Positions 26,513 to 35,161 of a stretch of 64,000 nucleotides of DNA are shown in pieces. Source of the stretch: Desulfamplus sp. (GTDB lineage Bacteria; Desulfobacterota; Desulfobacteria; Desulfobacterales; Desulfobacteraceae); assembly GCA_015232455.1 (NCBI GenBank), contig JADFZQ010000011.1, positions 1-64,000 on the forward strand, written 5' to 3'. The position numbers and the translations under genes were made by a program. Positions within the stretch are counted from its first letter, which is position 1. Each line of letters begins with the position of its first letter. Below the pieces are notes generated by a model. The model worked only from the letters and a program-made list of their open reading frames with translations, did no database searches and was not told where the DNA came from.

Positions 26513-28216
26513 ATGAAAGATATATTAACGACGCTCTGGTATCTATCATTTTTTTTCAGTATTCCTTTGTTTATTAGTTGGTTTGATAATTTTGCACTTT
26601 ATCTATTTGTGTTTTATTTAGTGCATGGAACTTTAATTCTTAGAATAAGTCTACTTATTGATAAAAAAATTAAAGATACAGACCAAATAAAAGAAACAAT
26701 ACATTGGATATTATTATATAGAGAACTGAACAAAAATATTTTTATTAAAATCCGTTTTAAAATTAACTTTTACCTAAAAGCTTTGATAGCTATCTTTAAT
26801 TGGCCAGGGTTTCTTCTTTATCAGCACCTAGAATGGAAGCGAAGGGAATTTCATGATGAAATATCGGGTAAACCCAAAACCATTGCTGGAAACCTAACAT
26901 CTAGCCTTTCACCAGAACCAATCCTTGCTGAAATTAGATTTTTATCTTTGATAAGTGTGTATTTATTTTACGCTTTTTTCGCGGAAGAGAAGACATATTT
27001 ACAATTATTTTTATATTTGTTTTGTGCTGAAATACTAATTCGACATTTAGTGTATTTGCTATCTCCTGACAATATCTTTACTCAATTACGCATTACTGAA
27101 GGGAATGTTTTCTATCGGTTTTTTTTAATTGTTTTGCTTGATTTTTTGAGCGTATTTTTATCAGCTTATGGAATATTAAAATGGGGTACAAAAGTTCCAT
27201 TAAACATGGAGAGTATTTTTGAAGTTAATAAATATCTTTTCAATTTTTCTCAATTAAAAGAAAAAATTATTAATCTTAATCTGGCTGTGAATGATATATT
27301 TCTTTTTTCTGTAGGATTTTTAATACTTTCGATGGCTAAGTGTATTATTCGCATTAAGGAATTTAAAAGAACAGATGAAGATTATAAAAATTTAGCAAAA
27401 AAATATGCTTGTGCTGGGAAATTTAAGAAATCATTAAATTGCATCAAAAAAATGAAGCGCATTGATGATGAACAATTGCTGATAGCAAGTATACTGTCTT
27501 TTGGACTTTATGACATCAATAATGCTAAGCGCTATGCTGAAAATTATCTTAATATATCAAATAAAAACAGTGATCATAATGCAGTTTATAGATTAATATT
27601 TAGTCACTCAATATATTTTCCGATACACAAAACTAATTTTATTTCATTATTAAAAGAAGCTATGGTACTCCCAATTGATGATGTCTTACTTCTCACAAAT
27701 ATAGTGTTTGTGCTCTCTTCAGGTGTTGAAGCTGACTACCTATTATTAGAGTATTTCACTAAAAAGGCACAAAATCAAACGACATTCCCATACTCATATT
27801 GTTTTTTACTTATATTATGCGGACGAATTGATAGATTGGGAGAAGTTCTAAAAAAGATGAAGTTCAATACAACAATTGAGAATATACTTTCTTGTACATA
27901 CAAACTAATTATTGATATACATAATAATGAAATAGCAAATTGTTTTATTGAAAAGAAAATTTCGTCATTATTCAATAAGATAGAGTCTATAATTAATAGT
28001 TTAAAAAAGGAGGAAGAACAATTTATTGCATTGATGATATTAACAATATTAATTGTTTACGCAAAAACAATTCAATTTCAAACAGAAAGTAAATTGAAAG
28101 AATTATGTGATCGATTTTTACTTGAATCAGAGTTAAATTTAATGTCAGTAACGGATGATAAATTATACGACATATTCCTTAATCTGCAAAAAGAATTCAA
28201 AATATACTCGGAATAA
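26513..28216 (+). CDS. Cassette 2: large membrane protein of unknown function
   Basis: 567 residues, unusually long for a cassette gene. The N-terminal half has about five hydrophobic segments (near 8-35, 93-110, 143-170, 200-225, 260-280) with charged loops. The C-terminal half (about 285-560) is helical and soluble, with TPR-like helix pairs such as L-A-K-K-Y-A-C-A-G-K-F-K-K-S-L. I do not recognise the family. A membrane anchor with a helical-repeat cytoplasmic domain would suit a sensor or scaffold, but that is speculation. The start ATG at 26513 lacks a clear ribosome-binding site. Very AT-rich. Confidence 0.7.
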   Translation: MKDILTTLWYLSFFFSIPLFISWFDNFALYLFVFYLVHGTLILRISLLIDKKIKDTDQIKETIHWILLYRELNKNIFIKIRFKINFYLKALIAIFNWPGFLLYQHLEWKRREFHDEISGKPKTIAGNLTSSLSPEPILAEIRFLSLISVYLFYAFFAEEKTYLQLFLYLFCAEILIRHLVYLLSPDNIFTQLRITEGNVFYRFFLIVLLDFLSVFLSAYGILKWGTKVPLNMESIFEVNKYLFNFSQLKEKIINLNLAVNDIFLFSVGFLILSMAKCIIRIKEFKRTDEDYKNLAKKYACAGKFKKSLNCIKKMKRIDDEQLLIASILSFGLYDINNAKRYAENYLNISNKNSDHNAVYRLIFSHSIYFPIHKTNFISLLKEAMVLPIDDVLLLTNIVFVLSSGVEADYLLLEYFTKKAQNQTTFPYSYCFLLILCGRIDRLGEVLKKMKFNTTIENILSCTYKLIIDIHNNEIANCFIEKKISSLFNKIESIINSLKKEEEQFIALMILTILIVYAKTIQFQTESKLKELCDRFLLESELNLMSVTDDKLYDIFLNLQKEFKIYSE

Positions 28217-28321
28217 ACATTGACAGGTTATGTTTTTTAATTTTTTAAATTCTGACACACCGTACTAAATTATTTTCCTAATAAAGTATGGTATTTCTAA
28301 AATAATGTTACAAACAAAAAT

Positions 28322-28409
28322 GCACAACCAATCGCTTCACCAGACCACGCGGGACGTGAGTAGCTCTTTTGGGATTTTTTGGGCGTGGCTGGTGAGCTTG
28401 GCGTTAGAC
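28322..28409 (+). other. attC site 2
   Basis: The best-formed site of the array: R'' GCACAAC (28322-28328), L arm CTTCACCAGACCACGC, opposite arm GCGTGGCTGGTGAG, and R' GTTAGAC (28403-28409), a perfect GTTRRRY. The extra bases in one arm match the extrahelical bases that set attC strand choice. Confidence 0.85.
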
Positions 28410-28446
28410 GGCCATAAGAGCATTCTTGGCGGGAGGGTTGATGATT

Positions 28447-29979
28447 ATGAATTTGATCTATCGTTATGTCTTTATTGTGATGTCGATTGCAGTACTTGCT
28501 TGTGCTCAAGCGAGCGGGCAGACCGAGGAGAAGGCTCCATCAGGTGAATATTGGCCCACTCAAGCCTGGCACACGGCTACTCCCGAGCAACAGGGAATGG
28601 ACTCGGAGAAACTGGCCGAGTCCCTTGATTTCGTTCGCCGGAACGAGGTTGATATCCATAGTCTGCTGATCATCAGGAACGGCCATATCGTTCTGGACGC
28701 AAGCTTCTATCCGTTCCGTGCGGAACAATTACACGATCTTGCGTCGGTAACAAAAAGCGTTACCTCCACACTGATCGGTGTTGCGATCGGCCGGCAGAAG
28801 CTCAGTAGCGTCCGTCAGCCGTTGCTGTCGCTGTTTCCCCAGCGACCCATCGCCAACCGCGACGAACGAAAAGAAGGGGTGACGATTAAGGATCTGCTGA
28901 CTATGACTTCAGGCCTGGACTGCCGCTTCCAGCCTCATGAAATCACGCTTAGCGAGATGAAGCAGAGCAAAGACTGGATTCAGTTCATGCTGAACCTTCC
29001 AATGGCCGCCGAGCCAGGCAGCAAGTATGAATACTGCAGCGGGGGGTTCCACCTTCTTTCAGGAATCATTTCTCAAACCACTGGCGCCAGCACGCTCGAC
29101 TTCGCACGGCACGAGCTGTTCCAGCCGCTTGGTGTTCAGGATGTCGTCTGGCCTTCCGATCCTAATGGCGTGACGCACGGCTGGGGTGATCTACACTTGC
29201 GATCTCACGACGCGGCGAAAATTGGTTACTTGTGGCTGAATCGTGGGCGCTGGGAAGACCGGCAGATTGTTCCGGCGGAGTGGATGCAGGACGCGATCCA
29301 GGTGCATTCGCGTGCTTCCTGGGGCGATGAATATGGGTATGGCATCTGGGTTAACCCGACTCGTGATCTATACGAGGGAAATGGCCGCGGTGGTCAACGC
29401 CTTAGCGTTGTGCCGTCGAAGAACCTGGTGGTAGTGTTCGCCGGCGGAGGGTTCGAGCCCGGTGACATTGGCAAGTTCATTGTCGCGGCTCTCAAGTCGG
29501 ATAAGCCACTCCCTGAGAACCGCGCTGGCGTAGCTCGACTGGCAGCCGCAATCACCACCGCAAGCAAACCACCGGTTCCCAAGAGCATGGCGAAACTACC
29601 GGAAATAGCACGAGCCATTTCCGGTAAAACATATCTGCTCGAAGCAAATCATCTGGGACTCAAGACGCTCGCCATAACATTCGCTCCACAATCGGACGCT
29701 TCGGTGCGGCTCACATTTGCGGATAATCACACAGAGATGCGGCCTATTGGGCTGGATGGAGTTGCTCGCTTGTCTCCAGATGGGCGATTTGGACTCCCCG
29801 TCGGCGTAAAAGGATACTGGGAAGACGAACACGTTTTTGTACTTGATTACGACGAGGTTGCCAACATTAATCATTATCTCCTTCGAATCGGTTTCAATGG
29901 AGATCGTATCGCGATGCAGCTATCGGAAAAGACCTCCGGTTCAGAGGCAAAGTTTGAAGGAAAGATGGAAGCCAAATAA
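28447..29979 (+). CDS. Cassette 3: secreted serine hydrolase (beta-lactamase class C fold)
   Basis: About 510 residues from the ATG at 28447, which sits 9 bases behind GGGAGGG; 28441 is an alternative. A signal peptide runs through V-F-I-V-M-S-I-A-V-L-A-C-A-Q-A, with a possible lipobox Cys. The catalytic S-x-x-K is S-V-T-K in L-A-S-V-T-K-S-V-T-S, and Y-C-S in Y-E-Y-C-S-G-G-F is the Tyr motif. G-Y-G-I-W-V-N-P and G-R-G-G-Q-R complete the fold. Such proteins are esterases, D-amino-acid peptidases or beta-lactamase relatives; the substrate is unknown. It is clearly GC-richer than everything around it, so recently acquired. Confidence 0.88.
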   Translation: MNLIYRYVFIVMSIAVLACAQASGQTEEKAPSGEYWPTQAWHTATPEQQGMDSEKLAESLDFVRRNEVDIHSLLIIRNGHIVLDASFYPFRAEQLHDLASVTKSVTSTLIGVAIGRQKLSSVRQPLLSLFPQRPIANRDERKEGVTIKDLLTMTSGLDCRFQPHEITLSEMKQSKDWIQFMLNLPMAAEPGSKYEYCSGGFHLLSGIISQTTGASTLDFARHELFQPLGVQDVVWPSDPNGVTHGWGDLHLRSHDAAKIGYLWLNRGRWEDRQIVPAEWMQDAIQVHSRASWGDEYGYGIWVNPTRDLYEGNGRGGQRLSVVPSKNLVVVFAGGGFEPGDIGKFIVAALKSDKPLPENRAGVARLAAAITTASKPPVPKSMAKLPEIARAISGKTYLLEANHLGLKTLAITFAPQSDASVRLTFADNHTEMRPIGLDGVARLSPDGRFGLPVGVKGYWEDEHVFVLDYDEVANINHYLLRIGFNGDRIAMQLSEKTSGSEAKFEGKMEAK

Positions 29980-30033
29980 ACCTTGTATTTGCGGAAGCAA
30001 AAAAAAATTAAAAAATGTTGTGGGAAATCATAA
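29970..30033 (+). pseudogene. SEC-C motif remnant behind cassette 3
   Basis: Overlapping the hydrolase stop in another frame, P-N-K-P-C-I-C-G-S-K-K-K can be read, followed in a third frame by K-K-C-C-G-K-S-stop. Together these make the zinc-binding SEC-C motif, interrupted by one missing T near 30016. It looks like the tail of a different cassette gene fused behind the hydrolase gene. Confidence 0.6.
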
Positions 30034-30114
30034 CAAAACGCTCAAGCCGACCGCGTAAACGGGAATCATTTTCCGCACAGGCTGTTGTCATGGCTTCTTA
30101 ACTTTACGTTGTAA
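30028..30114 (+). other. attC site 3
   Basis: R''-like TCATAAC (30028-30034), then the typical AACGCTCAAGCCGACCGCG arm. The opposite arm is GGCTTCTTAACTTTACGTTG with R' GTTGTAA (30108-30114). The R'' does not complement this cassette's own start (TTAGAC), unlike cassettes 1 and 2. Confidence 0.6.
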
Positions 30115-30126
30115 TTGGATAAAATA

Positions 30127-30651
30127 ATGCTATCTAATTTCTTATTTTCTCAGATACTAATTGCTATTGCTATATGCGTTGACATCATTTCTTTCCAGTT
30201 TAAAGAAAGAAATAAAATATTGGTTTGTTTAGTCATTTCTACAGTGTTGATTTCAAGTCATTTCATGTTGTTAGGTTATTGGACAGCTGCTTTACTGGGG
30301 TTAATATCCGTTGCTCGTTACTTAAGCGGTATGTTTACAACATCCAACAGAATAATGTGGCTCTTTCTCATAATTATATTGGTCACTACAATCTCCTCTT
30401 TTGAAGGTTTATTGTCAATTGTGGGGAGTTTAGGAACTATCTTTACAACAATAGCAGCTTTTAGAAACGACGATAAGCGACTAAGGCAATTTATGTTTAT
30501 TGGTACCATGATTTGGATTATACATAATTACTTTGCTGGTTCGCCAGGAGCTGTCATAATGGAAATTATTTTTATCATTTCTAATTTTGTAGGTTATTTT
30601 CGTTACTACATCAAACCTAACTACAAATATTTGAAAAAGATAACAGCATAA
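30127..30651 (+). CDS. Cassette 4: YgjV-like inner membrane protein
   Basis: 174 residues from the ATG at 30127; a TTG at 30115 is the alternative. Six hydrophobic segments, with the YgjV pattern F-Q-F-K-E-R-N-K-I near the start, A-L-L-G-L-I-S-V-A-R-Y in the middle and G-T-M-I-W-I-I-H-N-Y-F-A-G-S-P-G-A near the end. The molecular function of the family is unknown. The stop codon overlaps the R''-like box of the next attC. Confidence 0.75.
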   Translation: MLSNFLFSQILIAIAICVDIISFQFKERNKILVCLVISTVLISSHFMLLGYWTAALLGLISVARYLSGMFTTSNRIMWLFLIIILVTTISSFEGLLSIVGSLGTIFTTIAAFRNDDKRLRQFMFIGTMIWIIHNYFAGSPGAVIMEIIFIISNFVGYFRYYIKPNYKYLKKITA

Positions 30652-30721
30652 CCCTACGCTCCACACGGAGAGAGTTTATGGAAGAGTGGTAAGGTTATTA
30701 TTGGTGTTAAATAAGTTACGC
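30646..30721 (+). other. attC-like site 4 (degenerate)
   Basis: Flanking boxes GCATAAC (30646-30652) and GTTACGC (30715-30721) are complementary at 6 of 7 positions, but the internal arms pair only weakly. Called on position between two cassette genes. Confidence 0.4.
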
Positions 30722-30769
30722 TCACAAAAAGTTCGGTTTTAGCGTTTTAACAAAAAAAATGGGGACAAA

Positions 30770-30984
30770 ATGATTACCTTTGATCAGGCAGTTGATTCAG
30801 TAATGCAGCTTCCAACAGATCAGCAGGAGATGCTCATTAATATTTTTTATCGCAGGCTGATGGAAAAAACCGCAAAGAGATCGCAGCAGATGCAAAAAAA
30901 TCAATTGCTGCGTTTCATGCAGGCAAATTAAAACAGCAGCCGGTGCAGGAAATAATATTGGAATTGATGAAACAAGATATATAG
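30770..30984 (+). pseudogene. Cassette 5: antitoxin-like gene, frameshifted
   Basis: The ATG at 30770 (after GGGGAC) starts I-T-F-D-Q-A-V-D-S-V-M-Q-L-P-T-D-Q-Q-E-M-L, typical of a small antitoxin family. In the A-run at about 30862-30867 one A is missing. The frame continues as N-R-K-E-I-A-A-D-A-K-K-S-I-A-A-F-H-A-G-K-L and ends at 30984. No toxin gene follows within the cassette. A pure annotation would miss it, since neither frame is long. Confidence 0.7.
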
Positions 30985-31169
30985 CATTCCTATTTCATTT
31001 GTGTAAAATTAACTTTATGTTTGCTAAATTCATGCTTTCTATAAATATTGAATTTTACAAATCATGTAGGAAAGCTATATTTAATTCATAGTTGTGAACC
31101 CATAAATTAAGCGGAATTTCGTTCAGTCTGGAGGTAAATAGAGAAGAGCGTTTCGGCGTGTTAGTTTAC

Positions 31170-31226
31170 GCCTAATCGTTAGTCTCTGTTCGCCCTCAGG
31201 CTGCCCCTCTGAACTTTGCGTTATGC
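31170..31226 (+). other. attC-like site 5
   Basis: GCCTAAT (31170-31176) and the right-hand arm TCTGAACTTTGCGTTATGC, whose GTTATGC (31220-31226) is the R'-like box. At 57 bases it is the size of a short attC. The gap 30985-31313 holds this site and nothing else recognised. Confidence 0.45.
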
Positions 31227-31313
31227 TTTGTGAACAGGATAGTTTCTCAAAAATTATTTTTTATCTCTTTAAGCATTAATAACGATTCTTAAAACATCCA
31301 AAGGTTTTTTATA

Positions 31314-31823
31314 ATGGTTTCTTCAGTTAAAATTGAAATAGATGAATTTTCTTCAGAATATCAAAACGAGATACTTAATCTTATAGTAAATATTCAACAG
31401 AGAGAATTTGGAATACCTATAACGGCAAAAGAACAACCTGACCTCTGTAACATTGGAGAGTTTTATCAAAAGGGAAAAGGAAATTTTTGGGTAGCTTTGT
31501 GCGATAAAAAAGTGATTGGCACAATAAGTTTACTTGATATTGGCAATAAAAAAGCCGCTTTAAGGAAGATGTTTGTAAATGAAAAATTTAGGGGGGAAAA
31601 ATTTAAAGTAGCTTTACTGCTTTTAAATACACTCTTGCAATGGTCAAGAGCAAATAACATTGATGAAATATATTTGGGGACTACGCCAAAATTTTTAGCA
31701 GCGCACAGGTTTTACGAAAAAAATGGCTTCACTGAAATAATGAAAAATGATTTACCAACCAGCTTTCCGATCATGAGCGTGGATACAAAATTCTATAAGA
31801 TCAATATCAAAAGAATTTGCTAG
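31314..31823 (+). CDS. Cassette 6: GNAT-family N-acetyltransferase
   Basis: 169 residues. The GNAT acetyl-CoA motif is M-F-V-N-E-K-F-R-G-E-K-F-K-V-A-L (here G-E rather than G-x-G, so motif A is imperfect), and motif B is H-R-F-Y-E-K-N-G-F. It has an N-terminal I-L-N-L-I-V-N-I-Q-Q-R-E-F-G-I-P, seen in amino-acid or small-molecule acetyltransferases. Substrate unknown. It lies behind attC-like site 5, so it is probably the last cassette; a closing attC was not clearly found. Confidence 0.8.
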   Translation: MVSSVKIEIDEFSSEYQNEILNLIVNIQQREFGIPITAKEQPDLCNIGEFYQKGKGNFWVALCDKKVIGTISLLDIGNKKAALRKMFVNEKFRGEKFKVALLLLNTLLQWSRANNIDEIYLGTTPKFLAAHRFYEKNGFTEIMKNDLPTSFPIMSVDTKFYKINIKRIC

Positions 31824-32020
31824 TCTTAAACAAGTAGCGAGTTATGCATTATACTACTGCGTCATAAAATTGTATTGAGCTATTAAATCATTAAGATAAA
31901 GATGATGCATTAATAATTCAGTTTTTATTATCACTATATGTTAAGCACTACCCAAAATGGAATTCAGATATCGCCGCCATAGCCTGATGCAAAATATGAT
32001 ATAAGGGAGGATAAACTGCT

Positions 32021-32467
32021 ATGAGACAGCTAAAACAGAAAATTTATGAACTGCTTTTAATAGATGATGAAGAAAAAGCAATATCTGAACTGCTTGAAAT
32101 TGCTCCGTCTCGCTCAATAAATCATCTCTTTTCGTTTATACAAGATACAAACGAAAATATAAAATGGCGAGCGGTTCGAGCAATGGGAAAGGTTGTAGCG
32201 GCTATGGCATCTGAAAATATTGAATCTGCAAGAGTTATAATGAGGCGGCTTATGTGGAGTCTTAATGATGAATCTGGCGGTATTGGTTGGGGTGCACCAG
32301 AAGCTATGGGAGAAATTATGGCTCAGGATAAAAGACTTAAAGATGAATATTACAAAATTCTATTGTCATACGTAAATGAAGATGGAAATTATCTTGAACA
32401 TGAACCACTAAGAAAAGGGGCTATATGGGCAATAGATCGGGTCAAATCTGGTTACGACTTGCAATAA
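32021..32467 (+). CDS. HEAT-repeat protein, probably truncated
   Basis: 148 residues of alpha-helical HEAT/PBS-lyase-like repeats: N-I-K-W-R-A-V-R-A-M-G-K-V-V, G-G-I-G-W-G-A-P-E-A-M-G-E-I-M and H-E-P-L-R-K-G-A-I-W-A-I-D-R-V. Related proteins known to me continue for further repeats after this point. Here the frame ends 6 residues later, inside the start of the permease gene. GGGAGG precedes the ATG. Likely a protein-interaction module. Confidence 0.65.
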   Translation: MRQLKQKIYELLLIDDEEKAISELLEIAPSRSINHLFSFIQDTNENIKWRAVRAMGKVVAAMASENIESARVIMRRLMWSLNDESGGIGWGAPEAMGEIMAQDKRLKDEYYKILLSYVNEDGNYLEHEPLRKGAIWAIDRVKSGYDLQ

Positions 32468-35100
32468 GAGAGCTAAAAAAAGATAAAGGGTTTTCATTTT
32501 TTTTTATTCTAAACCTTGCTATTGGGCTTGTAGGGTTTATCGCACTTAACTCATTTAACAACTCTCTTCAAACCCACCTAAAAGATAACCTAAAAGAGAT
32601 ATTAACAGCAGATATGGTTATCACCTCTCCAAGAGCTTTAAATGATAAAGAAAAAAAGCTTATTCAATCAGTTGTTGGAAATGATAAAAAAGAGTCTCAA
32701 CAAATATCTTTCTTTTCAATGATTTCTGGAGAAGAAACTTCAAAAAGCTCTAACACAACTTCAAAACTTGTAAACATTATTGCAATTGATAACTCTTTCC
32801 CACTTTATGGGGTAATGGTTTCTGAAATTAATAAAAAACAATTGTATTTGCAACAAGGCTCTTTAAAAGTCTGGATAACGCCAGATATTGCGGTCTCTAT
32901 GAATTTACAAGTTGGCTCAAAGGTTAGAATAGGAGACAGAACGTTTGTTGTTGATAATATTGTTTCCCCGCCACCTGATGCCTCTGTAACATCTTTTCAA
33001 CTTGCCCCTAAGATTTATATTGCTCTTGATGACGCTCAAAAGACAGGACTTCTAAAATTTGGCAGCAGAGTAAGTTTTAAACGCTACTACAGATTTCCAT
33101 ATAAGACAGATATTAACTCTAAAACAGTTGAGCTACGTAAAAAAATAGATACCCTTTTTAAGGGTTCACCAATAATAAGCGTCTATGATAGTGAAGATGT
33201 AAACCAAAATCTTAACAGAATTTTTGGGTATTTTACAGGATACATGGGGCTTATAGGAGTTGTGGCTCTATTTCTTGCAGGTATTGGGACTGCATATCTT
33301 TTTAGAGGTTATCTCAATACAAAGATAAAAGAGATTGCAATTCTTATGACTCTTGGGGCAAGTAGAGTTGATGCTTATTTAATGTTTATGTTTCAAGTTA
33401 TTATTCTTGGGGCAATATCCACTATTGTTTCGGTTATACTCTCCATTTTTATTCTCCCCCTATTTCCAGAGGTGTTGCAAGGTTTAATCCCAAAAAATTT
33501 TAATGCTAACGCAGATATTAAGAGCATAATTACAGCATTTATACCCGGAATATTTGGAAGCATAATATTTTGCTTGCCAGTGTTTGCAACAGTTTATCAA
33601 CTTAAACCTGTTATACTGCTTCAAGGGGCTAAACATTTTGAATATATTAACAAAGCAGAGATTGTCGGGTTTAGATTATTCTTGAGTAAATTAATGCCGA
33701 GACTATTGAGTTTTATGCCTGCAATTTTAACATTTTGGTTTTTATCTGCTTATCAGACACGCTCTTTTGAACGGGGAACCATATTTTTTATTGGCTCTCT
33801 TTGTGTGATGGCTACATTCACTACAATAGGGTGGTTAAGCCTTAAATTATTAAAAAAACTCTCTTTAACAAAACAGTTTATACGCAAAATTGCATTTAGA
33901 AATTTATACAGAAACCAGATAGCGTCTATATCTTGTTTTGTTACTATTGCAATGGGTGGATTTTTGATAAATGTGATTCCACAGATAAAAAATGGAATTC
34001 AAGATGAGATAAGTCAGCCTAAAGGTATGAAGATTCCGGGTTTTTTCCTTATTGATATTCAACCAGAGCAGTTAGATGGACTTAAACAATTTCTTGAATC
34101 AAAGAATTATTTTTTAACCAATGTATCGCCAATAATTAGAGGAAGGATTCTTACTGTAAATGGAAAAGGTTTTTATGAGCGGCTTGATAAAGAGCTTAGC
34201 AAAAAAGATAGAGAAGAGACCTCATTAAGGGGGCAATATAGACGCAGAGAGTTTAACTTCTCATATCGTGAATCACTTGATAAGTCTGAAAAAATTGTGA
34301 AAGGCACACCATTGAGTCAAACTTCTTGGGACTCTCAAAATAACGAACCTTTAACAAACTCAATCCAATACCAACCACAGCCTGATAAATTTATGGAAAT
34401 TTCACTTGAAGAGAGTTTTGCAGATCGATTTGATATAAAAATAGGCGACATAATGGCATTTGATATTCAAGGAGTGGAGTTTGAGGGAAAAGTTGTAAAT
34501 TTTAGAAAGGTAAGATGGAACAGTTTTCAGCCAAATTTCTTTATTTTATTTCAAAAAGGTGTGCTTGACGATGCACCAAAAACTTTTTTAGCATCAATTC
34601 CCCAGATGAAACTATCTGAGAAATCAGCTCTTCAAAACTCATTAGTAAGAGAGTTTCCAAATATATCGGTAGTTGATGTAAACCAGACAGTAAATCAGAT
34701 ACTTACAATTACAGATCGCCTATCATTTTCCATCAATTTTATGGCAACTCTTGCTATAGTTGCGGGTTTAGTTGTGCTATTTTCAATTGCAAGGTATGAG
34801 ACTTATGCACGTTCGTGGGAGATAAATCTTCTAAAAGTTTTAGGTGCTGGATTTAAAGATATAAGAGAGATAATTTTACTTGAATTTGGTTTTCTTGGGT
34901 TTATGGCAGCACTTTTTGCAACATTTCTAAGCCTTATCGTATCATACTTGATTGCATGGTTTTTCTTTGAAAGACTCTGGGCATTTAGGTGGGAATATAG
35001 TCTATTTTGTTTGATTGCCATAACTTTAATCTGTATTGGCACGTCATTGGCTGCAACAGGAAAGGTAGTCAAGCAGAAGGCTGTAGAACTTTTATCTTAG
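32425..35100 (+). CDS. FtsX-family ABC transporter permease
   Basis: 891 residues. First helix at about 23-45 after W-L-R-L-A-I-R-E-L, then an extracytoplasmic domain, three helices near 275-400 (FtsX domain 1 with I-A-I-L-M-T-L-G-A-S-R), further helices at about 428-480, a second extracytoplasmic domain, and FtsX domain 2 at about 775-885 (W-E-I-N-L-L-K-V-L-G-A-G-F). This is the two-FtsX layout of lipoprotein- or fatty-acid-handling permeases. The usual neighbouring ATPase is absent. The first eight residues come from sequence shared with the HEAT gene (overlap 43 bases), so the native start may be lost. Confidence 0.85.
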   Translation: MGNRSGQIWLRLAIRELKKDKGFSFFFILNLAIGLVGFIALNSFNNSLQTHLKDNLKEILTADMVITSPRALNDKEKKLIQSVVGNDKKESQQISFFSMISGEETSKSSNTTSKLVNIIAIDNSFPLYGVMVSEINKKQLYLQQGSLKVWITPDIAVSMNLQVGSKVRIGDRTFVVDNIVSPPPDASVTSFQLAPKIYIALDDAQKTGLLKFGSRVSFKRYYRFPYKTDINSKTVELRKKIDTLFKGSPIISVYDSEDVNQNLNRIFGYFTGYMGLIGVVALFLAGIGTAYLFRGYLNTKIKEIAILMTLGASRVDAYLMFMFQVIILGAISTIVSVILSIFILPLFPEVLQGLIPKNFNANADIKSIITAFIPGIFGSIIFCLPVFATVYQLKPVILLQGAKHFEYINKAEIVGFRLFLSKLMPRLLSFMPAILTFWFLSAYQTRSFERGTIFFIGSLCVMATFTTIGWLSLKLLKKLSLTKQFIRKIAFRNLYRNQIASISCFVTIAMGGFLINVIPQIKNGIQDEISQPKGMKIPGFFLIDIQPEQLDGLKQFLESKNYFLTNVSPIIRGRILTVNGKGFYERLDKELSKKDREETSLRGQYRRREFNFSYRESLDKSEKIVKGTPLSQTSWDSQNNEPLTNSIQYQPQPDKFMEISLEESFADRFDIKIGDIMAFDIQGVEFEGKVVNFRKVRWNSFQPNFFILFQKGVLDDAPKTFLASIPQMKLSEKSALQNSLVREFPNISVVDVNQTVNQILTITDRLSFSINFMATLAIVAGLVVLFSIARYETYARSWEINLLKVLGAGFKDIREIILLEFGFLGFMAALFATFLSLIVSYLIAWFFFERLWAFRWEYSLFCLIAITLICIGTSLAATGKVVKQKAVELLS

Positions 35101-35161
35101 AGCCATTTAATTCTTAATTAGAAGGTATGTGCTTGGAGATTAAAATAATCTGAAATTATGG

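Larger units (their letters stand above)
24587..31226. mobile_element. Chromosomal integron: truncated intI, attI region and cassette array
   Basis: The layout is that of an integron. A minus-strand IntI gene is followed by an attI-like region and then a plus-strand row of single-gene cassettes, each ending in an attC-like site. The attI core GTTGGGC (25493-25499) gives cassette 1 its first bases TTGGGC, and cassette 1's R'' box is the exact complement, GCCCAAC (26360). Cassette 2 starts TTGTGC, and its R'' is GCACAAC (28322). These matches are the expected footprint of IntI recombination. Later sites are progressively more degenerate. The right boundary is uncertain; GTTAAGC at 31940-31946 could be one further core. 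Confidence 0.85.

Noticed and set aside
31838-31946. Seventh attC behind the GNAT gene
   Set aside because: GTTATGC and GTTAAGC boxes are present, but the sequence between them is too AT-rich and forms no convincing paired arms.
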